A stretch of 64,000 nt of DNA, from assembly GCF_030867145.1 (NCBI RefSeq), contig NC_134454.1, positions 70,848,308 through 70,912,307 of the forward strand, given 5' to 3'. Below, piece after piece: positions 48,801 to 60,800 of this stretch. The position numbers and the translations under genes are program-made. Under the pieces are notes generated by a model. It searched no databases. It was given only the letters and a program-made list of their open reading frames with translations, and had not been told where the DNA came from. Position 1 is the first letter of the stretch. Each line of letters opens with the position of its first letter. The DNA is from Opisthocomus hoazin. Lineage: Eukaryota; Chordata; Aves; Opisthocomiformes; Opisthocomidae.

Positions 48801-51800
48801 TTGCTTGTCGTTTCCAAACAAGAAATTATCCAGTGAGATACAGATGAAGCTCAGATAGCAGTCCTTTCTGCTTGAAAGAAGGAACTTGCAGTTTGTGCAT
48901 ATTTTAAGCTAACAAAAAAAGGCACTTAGAGTCATAGAATCATAGGTTGGAAAAGACCGCTAAGATCATCAAGTCCAGCTGTCAACCCAACACCATCATG
49001 CCTACTAAACCATATTCTGAAGTGCCAAATCTACACATTTTTTAAACACCTGCAGGGATGGTGACTCAACCACCTCCCTGGGCAGCCTGTTCCAATGCCT
49101 GACCACTCTTTCAGTAAAGGATTTTTTCCTAATATCTAATCTAAATATCCCCTGACACAACTTGAGGCCATTGCCTCTCGTCCTATCGCTAGTTACTTGG
49201 GAGAAGAGACCAACACCTGCCTCACTACAACCTCCTTGCAGGTAGTTGTAGAGAGTGATAAGGTTCCCCCTCAGCCTTCTCTTCTCCAGACTAAACAGCC
49301 TCAGCTCCCTCAGCCGCTTCTCATAAAACTTGTTCTCCAGACCTGTCACCAGCCTTATTGCCCTTCTCTGGACATGCTGCAGCACCTCAATGTCTTTCTT
49401 GTAGTGAGGAGCCCAAAACTGAACATAGTACTCGAGGTGCGGCTTCACCAGTGCCGAATACAGGTGCACGATCACCTCCCTACTCCTGCTGGCCACATCA
49501 TTCTAGATACGAGCCAGGATGCCGTTGGCCTTCTTGGTCACCTGGGCACACTGCTGGCTCATGTTCAGCCGACTGTCAACCAGCACCCCAAGATCCTTTT
49601 CTGCTGGGCAGCTTTCCAGGCACTCTTCCCCAAGACTGTAGTGTTGCATGGCGTTGTTTTGACCCAAGTGCAGGACCCGGCACTTGGCCTTGTTGAAACT
49701 CATATAGCTGCCCTCAGCCCATCGATGCAATCTGTCCAGATGCCTCTGCAAAGCCTTCCTACCCTCAAGCAGATGGACACTCCAGCTCAGCTTGGTGTCA
49801 TCTGCAAACTTACTGAGAGAGCACTCAATCCCCTCATCCAGGTCATTGGTAAAGATGTTAAACAAGACTGGACCCAAAACCGGGCCCTGGGGAACACTGC
49901 TCGTGACCGGCCACCAGCTGGATTTAACTCCATTCACCACCGCTCTCTGGGCTCGGCCATTCAGCCAGTTCTTTATCCAGCAAAGAGTACGCCCATCCAA
50001 ACCATGGGCAGCTAGTTTCTCCAGGAGGATGCTGTGGGGAACAGTGTCAAAGGCCTTACTAAAGTCCGGGTAGACAACATCCGCAGCCTTTCCCTTGTCC
50101 ACTAGGTGAGTCACCTGGTCATAGAAGATCAGGTTGGTCAAGCAGGACCTGCCTTTCATGAACCCATGCTGGCTGGGCCTGATGCCCTGGTTGTCCTTCA
50201 CATGCCCAGTGAGTGCACTCAAGATGAATCGCTCCATAATCTTCCCTGGCACCGAGGTCACTCTGACAAGCCTGTAGTTCCTGGGATCCTCCTTCCGGCC
50301 CTTCTTGTAGATGGGTGTTAGAATGGCGATCCTCCAGTTATCTTGGACCTCCTCTGTTAGCCAGGACTTGCTGACAGATGATGGAGAGTCTGTGAAAATC
50401 GAGGTTGTTAGAGGTTGTGAGTAATACTAAAATTAAGTAGTGGGGTTTATACCATCTTTCCAAATGCTAGTTAGGTATTTTGTCTGGAAGCATGACCTTG
50501 CAAAGTGCTAAGCAGCTGTTGGATGTGTTGATTCCTTCATCTCCCACTAGACTGAGCACCTCTGTGGGTTGTTTGTGCACTAAACAGAGCCTTTGGTACA
50601 TGTTGTTGGAAGGAAATAATGCAACTACAAGAAATGTTCCATTTGTATTAGAGATTATGCTGTGTGCTCAGGCTCTTTTCTGCTGCTGAAAGTAGAGCGT
50701 ATTCAATGCCTTGCCTACTGTGAGGTACATGACACTAGTATTCATGTGTATGTGTTGGAAAGGAGCTCCTTGACTCAGTTATCAAAATACAATTTTTTTT
50801 GGTATTTGTAAGAGTTTGAATAGTGCCTGACAGAGCACTCGTGCTGCTGTATCTAGAACTCAAAACTGGTCTAGGGTGTGTTTGCTTTTATTATTTTGTG
50901 GTCTTGTTTTTTGAGAACCATTTGCCAGCATTAACTATTCCAGTCCATGATCAGAGATTTGGATGGGCAGGAAAGAAACCTGTCATAGCTGGTAGTGTTG
51001 CACAGCACAAATCTTTATTCTTTCTTTTTCTTTAAGGTTCCACCCCCCCCCCCCCCCTCGATTTTCTTTTGTATGTGTTTATTATTTTTTTATTTTTACT
51101 TTTTTAGGTCTGGGTGGGTTCAGTCACAGAAATAACTATTGATGACCTCTGTGCAGAAGACAAGGACTCTTCACCGTCAGAACTGGTCTATTCCATTACC
51201 CCACCTAGCAATGGGCACTTGGCTCTGAAGTATTCTCCAAATAAGAGCATCCTTAGTTTTACCCAGGCTCATATAATTGAAGGGCAGCTGGTATTTGTAC
51301 ACAATGGTATGTGGGTTAAAAAATACCACCTCTGTTAGCAAAATACTGCTCCTATTCAGTATATTTGTGTTTGTAATCCTTTGAAGATCTTCTTGTAAAG
51401 TCACAAAAATCTCAAAGCACTGGTTGTGTGGTACATGATCTCACAAACTAAACAGGAAAGGGTCTGATGTCTACTAAAATGTGCGCTCAGCAAGAAAGCT
51501 GGGGTGTGTTAGTGGTTCAGCAGCCTTCTTTGTGAATGCAGGTTTGCAGTAGGGGAATGTTGCCATGCAGCTTTCAGAGATATGAAATCCATTTTTTTGA
51601 CCATTGTCACGGAGAATCTCGTGAAGCCTTTCTGTCTTGCAGAGCTGTTTGTGGACCAACGGTCTCTCAGATACCTGCCACAGTATAGTTTTATTCCTGA
51701 GCAGCTCTGGACAGTGAAGTTATGGTTTGTCTGGGTGATGTCAAACTCTCTTTAAGGATGTGAAGGAATTCAGCTTTAACCATTGACTTTTTTGTGCCAG

Positions 51801-54800
51801 TGGCCAGAGCTGGAGATTGGGTTGTTTGTGTTCCTGCTACAGAGAGAATGTGTGGGCAAAAAAAAAGAATTCAGGGCAGCTTCATGCATCCTTGAGTGGC
51901 TGTGCTGGGAAGCCACAGGAATGAAGATCCCAGTGGGGTTCCAGCCAGCGGAAAATGTGGGGCTTCTATAGTGCGATAGCTGCTTTTCTTCTGCTCCAGC
52001 TCTATTATCATGTTACCTCAGCTGAAATAAGAAAGGAGGTGCTGAAGAAGGAATAAACCAGTTTTGGGGAAGGACACGGAAGAGGTACAGCACTCTCTTG
52101 CTGGCCCTAAGGCAGGCTGTAATTATTTCCAGTGCTCCCTTGGGTGCAGCAGTCACTCCAGAACTGTGCTGTGTCTTCATGAGCTTTGGTGCAGGTTAAA
52201 CTGCTTTGACTTCTGATGCACTGTCTTGCAGAGTGCATATGTGTTGCTGAAATTGTTTTACAAGCAGCTGGTGGTAAGCTGTAAGCATCCTGCTCAAATA
52301 ATTTGGTCAGGAAATGAAAGGTCAAGAGCATAGCAAAAGTGAGCCAAGCTGTTTAAATTGTTCCGAGGGAGGCTTTGACATGTAAAAACTCCTATGGTGG
52401 TAGGACAGTGCTGTTCTCAGTGTGAGGAAATGAGTCCACTCTGTGTTCCAGAAAGGCCAAATGCACATCTGTAGCCCTAGGAAGTGAATCTTGATTAATA
52501 AAAGTAAAAAGAACAGCAAATTTCATTTTCCAGTGAGTGGGAGTGTGGGTTGTATGGTAAATTTGAAGTGTAAAATTGCCCAGGTCGTATGTTGGCTCTT
52601 GCAGCTGCTCTGGCTCTGCCATCCACTCAGCCTCATGGCCTCCAGTGTTTCAGAAAGCACTTTCAACATTCTGCTTCTTTTCCTGCCTCAGTCTGATTTA
52701 CTTTCCCCCTTCAGTTTGGACTGTTGCTAGAGGTGTACTTGTTACTCTCATCTTCTAGCTTCCAGCCTTGTCCTGGGGCCTTTCCGTATCTGGTTGCTGT
52801 CATTTGGCTTTTTACCCCATTTCTCTTCAGCTACTCTGTCCCTTATCTTAAAGTATTCTAGTGTGTGCTGTCTTCTTTGGCTTCTCTTGGGAAATACCCC
52901 CACTTCATGTTCTCCAGAGCTTGGCGTCTACTCTTCCTGCTCACTCTAGCCCTTTCAAGGGGAAGAGCAGCATCTTCTTGGCTGAGGCAGCTCTTCCATC
53001 CCCTGGCTGTTCCTCACAGCACCACAGGTGTTTTACATCCGTATATGACAGTGACTCTCCATCCTCAGGGTCTGTTGTGCTGCCAAAGAAAGTACTACCA
53101 AACTTTGTTTTTATGCCTCTAACATTAGACTTCATAAATTTTTCCCCTCATCTTTGCTCAGTCTTGTGAGATACATTGTGCTGCTGCTACGAGTAGCAAA
53201 TCTCCCTCTTTGTTCTTATGTTTTCCTGTTCTGTGTGTTTCCTCTGTAATCCTGGATTGTTCTGTCACCTGCATAAATGCAGAACCAGAACATATCTTTC
53301 CTTTTCTGTACTCCTCTTTCAGGGTGAGATTTCCTTGCCTTTCCCACCCTCACTTCACTCCGGGATGCTCCCATCCTGCTTTTGCAGTATGGGGTCTGCA
53401 CTTAAACCCTGCCAGTGTTTTCCTTAGGGCAATACTGAATTGAACTGTTGTTGATTCTGAAGGCTCAGTGTCTGTTCAATGCAGTTTTTACAATCCTCTT
53501 TCTGGTGTCCCTTTTATCACTTCCGATCAGATATGCCTTTAAAAATTAATTGCTAGAAAATAATACATATTCCATCCAAGCAGCACTTTAGGTTTTAGTT
53601 TTGTTCCTGACTCTGCCAATGACAAAATGTCTGTGTCAATTGGGCAGTTGACCTGTGTTAGCAAAAAAAGAAAGTGAGGCTAAGTAAGCCATTTTTTTTT
53701 TCAACCTGGGGCACATAGTAGATTCCTCAATGTGTTTTTACATGTGCAACCACCTGTGCATATTTATCAAGAGAAAACATCAGAGTATAAAAGCTTTTAA
53801 AATAAAAACAGCATGACCTGATCTTCCAGAGCTGCTTCAGTGCCTGGCTGGATATAGGAGCATCACCTAGGGGAACTAGTAACTATAATCTCAGCACTCA
53901 CATCTGATTCTTCTGCTATGGTGATTTATAATTAGGCGAGGAGCGCTAATCTTAAAGTACATGGCACTCTGTCACTTTCAGGATACATATGCAGGTAGCA
54001 ATATGTTATGGCTAAATTGAGCAAAGCAAGTGAAAGAGCAGTGGTAACTGTTTGCAACAGTTAATGTTTCAATTTTTCAGTCTCTCTTTCTACCTAATTA
54101 AATAATCTGGGGAGTCTCTACTTAAAGCAGTAAGTCAGTTCCGAGAGATGTATTTTTACAGGAATCCACTCAGAGTCCTGGAGGTATTTTGCCATCACTT
54201 GTGCCAAAGTACATACAGATAAAGAAAAAAAATGTGCATTTATTAGGAGTACACATAACCTCTGAAATTGTTTAAGCTGTGACAACATACACTTATCAGC
54301 AAAGCTGAAACGGAGTGAAGATGCAAGGAAAACAACCGGAGAGTTGATGCGGTCCTTTGAATATAAATCAAAATGAAAGAACATTCTAGTTGGTTTTCTC
54401 CCCAAATTCCTTCTTTGCCAAAATGTGACTCTTTAAGTGCGTTGGTCCCTCCAAAGATAGAAAAGCAGTAGGAAATCTGGGAGTCATTGTCTTCCCAAGT
54501 TTAACTTCAGATGCACTGGGGTTAGTGAAGAAAGAAAGGAAGGGGCACTCTGCTGATTCACATCTCAGGGATGTTTGGCCTTCATTGTAAGCAGCAGTCA
54601 GGAGGTCTTTCTTGGGAAGGTATTCCCTGCATTATTAATTTATTTAATTCTAATTAAGATACAAAGGTACTGATCAATAATTGCTTCAGGATGACTTTGG
54701 ATATATTTCATTGTAGCCAAGAGCAAAAGGTGTCCAGTGTGTGCTTGTGTGTTTTGGATGTGACAGACAGAATAATATAAGAATAAACTTACATTTTTGT

Positions 54801-57800
54801 TTTCTACAGGAGCAATGTCTGGAGGCTTCAACTTTCAGGTGACAGACGGTTTGAACTTTGCACCTCGACAGATTTTTAGCATCACAGCTCGGATGCTAGT
54901 CATTAGCCTTGAAGTGAACAAAGGACTCGGAATCTTTCCAGGTCTGTTTTTAAAGATTATCATGATTTTGTCCACTTGAAAATATCGCATAATATACAGT
55001 TATTTGTCAGGTAGCTAGCTGGCTGAACTATAGAAAGCTGTACCTGGGAACATCTATCTGATTTTTAAAAGAACAGTTATGTTATCTTAACGTACTGCTT
55101 CATTGTTTTATAGTCTTTACCTTTTTGATATGCACACGTGCTTGGAGTCATGGAAATAGGCAGTGAAATACGTCAGCACAGTGTGACAATAAGACTGTCT
55201 GCTTCAGCTCTGAGCATTCCCTATTCAGATTTGTTTAAAAGTCATATATTGTATTCCTGTATTTAGAGGTATCTTAGCTGGTTGTGATTTTGCCTGGTAA
55301 AAGCAGAGTGAAGCTTGTGTCCATGGGATTCTGAATAGCACATGTAAGCTTGCCAGATTGCTAGTTTGCTTTCGTACTGTTTGATCTGAGTTGTGGAGAG
55401 CAGCACAGACTCACTGATGAATCAGAAGGACTGAAAACCTCAATTCGTATTTGTGCATTTGGAACTAGCTGTATCAGCAGCTCAGTATTTTTTTTAATGA
55501 AATCCTACTCCTGCAGAAGTTGATGTGTTAACAGAGTCTCGCCAGAGCTATTTACTGCTTTGTATTGGCAATACATAGGCTCGCAATGAAAGCCACTTAA
55601 ACACAGGCAACAAAAAATGAGATTGTAGCAGCATGATCTTCTAGTTCAGTCAATATAAATGGGATTCACATAAATCCACTTACGAAGCTTAATAATCTGC
55701 TATTTTGGTGTGTAAGATTGCCTCAGGCACAGGGGTTTACAAGAATTCTATCTCAAGCAAAGGTAATTGTAGGAAAAGTATGCCTCATACTTCCATAGAA
55801 GGCAAAATCTCTAGGCTGTCAATCAGTTCTCCAGTTTGCAAAATACAATATTTCTTTCAGCACTGCAAGATGTATTCTTGTAAGCCTAGAGATTTTTCTG
55901 AATTCTTGCTTACTTCGGATTAGCAAAATTCCTTTCTGGTGTTAAAAAGTATTACTAGCTTTTTCACCTTTTCTCTTTATGAGATTTTTGAAAGACGTTC
56001 TGGAGCTGAATGGGTTTCAGCTGTACTTGCTCATCATGAAATGACTGTTAGAACAATGATGGTGCCAAATGGCTAGTAACACGTAAAACCAAGAACGTCT
56101 CCTGTTTCATTTTGTAGTACTGCAGGAAAAGTTTAGTTTTGAGACAGCTTGAAGAATCTTCTCTCTAGGGAAGTAAAATCCCTCTTGTGCCTGGGTTTGA
56201 ATGAGGAGCCAACCAAGAGCTTGTGGCTCAGGATTAAAGACAGGGCAGGGACAGGTGATGTTATCGTGGGCATCTGCTACCGGCCACTGGACCAGGAGGA
56301 CCGAGCAGATGAGGCCCTCAGTAGGCAGACAGGAACAGCCTCGTGTTCACAACCCCTGGTCCTCGTGGGCACTTCAACCACCCTGATATCTGTTGGAGTG
56401 ACAGCAGGGCATAAATAATCCAGGAGGTTCCTGGAATGCATTGATGGTAACTTCCTTCTCCAAGTGATAGAGGAGCCCATGAGGAGGCATGCTATGCTGG
56501 ACCTTGTTCTCACCAGCAAGGAGATGCTGGTGGGGAATGTCAAGCTCAAGGGCAGCCTTGGCTGCAGTGACCATGAAAGGGTGAAGTTCAAGATCCTTAC
56601 AGCAGTGAGGAGGCCACACAGCAAGCTCACAGCCCTGGACTTCAGGAGAGCAGACTTTGGCCTCTTTGGGGATCTGCTGGGTAGAGTACCATGGGATAAA
56701 GCCCTGGAGGGAAGAGGGGCCCAAGAAAACTGGTGAATATTCAGGGATCACCTCCTCCAAGCTCAGTAGCAATGCATCCCAACAAAGAGGAAGTCAGGCA
56801 AAAACACCAGGAGGCCTACATGGATGAACAAGGAGCTCCTGGGTAAACACAAACACAAAAAGGAAGCTACCAGAGGGTGGAAGCAAGGAGAGGTAGCCTG
56901 GGAGGAATGCAGAGAAATTGTCCGAGCAGCCAGGGATCAGGCTGAGAAAGCTAGAGCTCTGATGGAATTAAATCTGGCCAGAGATGCCAAGGGCAACAAG
57001 AAAAGCTTCTGAAGGTGCATCAGCGATAAAAGTAAGACTACGGAAAGTGTGGGCCCTCTCGGGAAGGAAACAGGAGAGCTGGTTACCTGGGATATGGAGA
57101 AGGCTGAGGTACTCAGTTTTTTGCCTCAGTCTTCACCGGCAAGTGTTCCAGCCACACGACCCAAGTCACAGATGGCAAAGGCAGGGACTGGGAGAATGAA
57201 GAACTGCCCACTGTAGGAGAAGATCAGGTTCGAGACCGTCTAAGGATCCTGAAGGTGCATGAGTCCATGCGACCTGATGAGATGCATCTACGGGTCCTGA
57301 GGGAACTGGCAGATGAAGTTGCTAAGCCACTGCCCATCATATCTGAAAAGTCGTGGCAGTCCAGTCATAACCCCGATTTTTAAAAAGGGAAAAAAAGAAG
57401 ACCTGGGGAACTACAGGCCAGTCAGTCTCACCTCTGTGCCTGGCAAGATCATGGAGCAGATCCTCCTGAAAACTGTGCTAAGGCACATGGAAAATAAGGA
57501 GGTGATTGGTGACAGGCAGCATGGCTTCACTAAGGACAAATTGTGCTTGACAGATTTGGTGGCTTTCCACGATGGGGTTACTGCATTGGTGGATAAGGGA
57601 GGAGCAACTGATGTAATCTACCTGGCCTTGAGCAAAGCATCTGACACTGTCCCGCATGACATCCTTGTCTCTAAATCAGAGAGACGTGGATCTGATGGAT
57701 GGACCACGCAGTGGATAAGGAGCTGACTGGATGGTTGCACTCAAAGAATTGTGGCCAATGACTTGATGTCCAAGTGGAGACCAGTGATGAGTGGCATTCC

Positions 57801-60800
57801 TCAGGGATCGGTACTGGGACCAGTGCTGTTTAACATCTTTGTTGGTGCCATAGACAGTGGGACTGAGTGCACCCTCGGCAGGTTCGCTGATGACACCAAG
57901 CTGTGTGCTGCAGTCGACACGCTGGAGGGGAGGGATGCCATCCAGAGGGACCTTGACAGGCTTGAAAGGTGGGCCTGTGTGAACCTCATGAAGTTCAACA
58001 AGGCCACGTGTAACCGTATCCTGGGCTACATCAAGAGAAGCGTGGCCAGCAGGTTTAGGGAGGGGATTCTGCCCCTCTGCTCTGCTCTGGTGAGAGCCCA
58101 CCTGGAGTCCTGCATCCAGCTCTGGAGCCCTCAGCACAGGAAAGACATGGACCTGTTGGAGTGGGTCCAGAGGAGGGCCACGAAAATAATCAGAGGGCTG
58201 GAGCACCTCTGCTGTGAGGAAAGGCTATGAGAGTTGGGGCTGTTCAGCCTGGGGAAGAGAAGGCTCCAGGGAGACCGTATTGCGGCCTTTCAGTACCTGA
58301 AGGGGCCTAGAAGAAAGCTGGAGAGGGACTTTTTGCAAGGGCATGTAATGATAAGACAAGGGGTGACAGCTTTAAACTGAAAGAGGGTAGATTTAGATTA
58401 GATACAAGAAACAAATTCATTACTGTGATGGTGGTGAGGCACTGGCACAGGCTGCTCAGAGAAGCTGTGGCTGCCCCCTCCCTGGAAGTGTTGAAGGCCA
58501 GGTTGGATGGGGCTCTGAGCACCCTGGTCTAGTGGAGGGTGTCCCTGACCGTGGCAGGGGACTTGGAACTAGATGATCTTTAAGGTCCCTTCCAACCCAA
58601 ACCATTCTATGATTCCATGATAAAAAAATTGAATATATTGTGATGAATTTGCTGTGTCTTCATGACTGGGTGTAAATTACTCTGTCAAGAATATTATTCT
58701 GCAATTTTGTAGGAGCTTGTACTGCTCTCTTCTTCTGTGTTGCATATAGCAGATTGGTTTATACAATCTATGTGGGTTTTTTCTGAGCAACAGAAGTTTG
58801 TTTTATTCAGCGTGCTTAGTAAATTGACTGCTAGATACATGATTTGCTCCTTATGTATGCTAGATACCTACAGTATGAGGATTTGCTCTCTTCAGGAAAG
58901 CAGTTGCTCAAAAAAGGAGTGAGCTGAGTTGCTCTTTGAGAAGGAGAGGCAGCCTGTCTTGTAGGTATACGGAAGCAGGGCTGTCTAAGCAGTCTTTGGA
59001 TGATATGATTCATAACTCTTCAGCAGTGATGGGCAGAATGCTCATGCCAAAGCCCTTTCCAAATCTTAAATGTAGGCAGTAAAAGTAGATACCAAAATTA
59101 CAGATACCAATGATGGCCTTACGCTGTTGTGTTGTACTTGTATGGATTAGCTTGGCTGTACTCTGCATCACACATCCTTGTTGTGTGTCTTCCTCCCGTC
59201 CCTGTTCCTTTCCCCTGTTTTTGGATGGGGTTGGTTTTGCAACCTTTCTGTTCCCGTGTGTGGGAACTAGCAGTGTTCTCACTTCCTTTCCTTCACCCAG
59301 TCTGTTTGCTGGCCAATAACCTTCCTCTGCCTTTTGAGATGTCAGACCACAGCAGAACTGTGGGTGCGGGAAAAGGTTCTCAAGTCTCAGGAGAGAAGTG
59401 GGTGAAGGAGAAGATTATGTTTGGGGGAGGATCCCTTTTTACAGGAAAGCGTGAGAGACTTTGTTGTCTGTGGCCCTAGACTATATTTCAGCCTGTGCTG
59501 TGCAATGAGTGAGATCAGGTCTGTTAGGAACAAACGGGGGCTTGGTGCCACATGTCCTCTGTTCATGTGTCCCTGTACTCTGATGACAGTGCTGCGATAG
59601 CCTCGTATGGTTGTGAAAAAAAGGGAGCAGTAGCTTCCACCACTACAGTGTGACCATTTTTGAGAGTTACTCTGCCTTAGTCTGTTAAGGCAATGAGGTG
59701 TGATTTGCATAACGAGGAGGTCATTGAGAAATAAGCGTGTTTGCAGATACATGTGGTCTGATTAACTGTTGCTCTCAGTTGTACGTTCCCGACCACATCT
59801 GCTGTACACACGACACAAGGTCACGCTTCCCTCTCTGCCTGTCACGCAAAAAAGGGAGAAGAAGAGAGAGGAAGAGGAGGGAGACCTTTTGAATTAGATA
59901 CAGTGTGGGAGAATTTTTATGGACCTGAGGGACTGCTTCGCTTTTCAAAGCAGTATGGACACGGGGAGGCATTGGAAAGTAAAAAGGGAAAAGGGGCAGA
60001 GCCAGAAGATCTCATTTCATTGTAACAACTCTGTTTCAAAGTAGATGTGGTTTGAGCAAGAGCACAGGCAGAATCCTGACGTTACTAATCACTTCCAAAA
60101 CATCTCCATTCTTCAGTCTGCTTGCCATATTTTTTCTTCTGAATATTGTAGCAGAAACATGTTATTTTGTGTTATTCCTGTGTAAGCATTATGCTTTATT
60201 GAGGATGGAGTGATGATTCAGACTTCAAGGATATATACTGCTAGTATCTGAAATTATGTATTGATACCTATAAAAGCTAGTTGCTCAAGAAAAAACGAAA
60301 ATGTAAAACAGAGGCAGAAATGAAGGTAGAGGGAACTGGATTATGGGAACTGAATTTATTGCTCCTCTGAAAGTGTCATTAAACATGAGATTTAGTTTGC
60401 TGAGTATGTACCATGAAACAGTGCATCAAAAAGAAGCCAAATAAAACTTCTTTTTCTTTTAGAAAATTACAGATTTAGTGTTGTCACAGCTACATCAAAA
60501 ATTGTTTTGGTTTGACTAAATGCTGGAAAGTTCTTTATGTTCTTCATAATATTTAATGTACTGGTTAGTGTGGTGCTATGTATTAAAAGGTTGTTGTTAC
60601 CCCTCAGTCTCCATCCATCTTAATAATACATTGTTTCAGTTCAGATAGTTATTTGTTGTGTGATGTTCTTCCTAATTTGTTTAATTCAGTATTTATTTTT
60701 TAATTTAATTTAATGAAGATCATCTTTCATATCGATAAAGTGTGGTTCAAGCTTCGGATAATGATTTTAGTTTGTGTGTTCACTAGAAACTTTGCTGTGT

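Larger units (their letters stand above)
44422..51107 (+). other. CSPG4B: Intron 5 (6686 bp)
   Basis: Phase-0 intron. It contains a 32-bp tandem duplication (46.8 kb), a 1.5 kb reverse CR1 (48.9-50.4 kb) and a C15 run just before the acceptor. No further exon was recognised, and the exon 5 to exon 6 join already gives a continuous family match. Confidence 0.85.

Noticed and set aside
52491..53443. Cluster of small + strand frames in intron 6
   Set aside because: Pyrimidine-rich composition, overlapping frames and no CSPG-repeat similarity. The exon 6 to exon 7 junction is already complete without them.
57676..58206. 176-codon minus-strand frame in the 56.2 kb CR1
   Set aside because: Antisense to the + strand ORF2 remnant.
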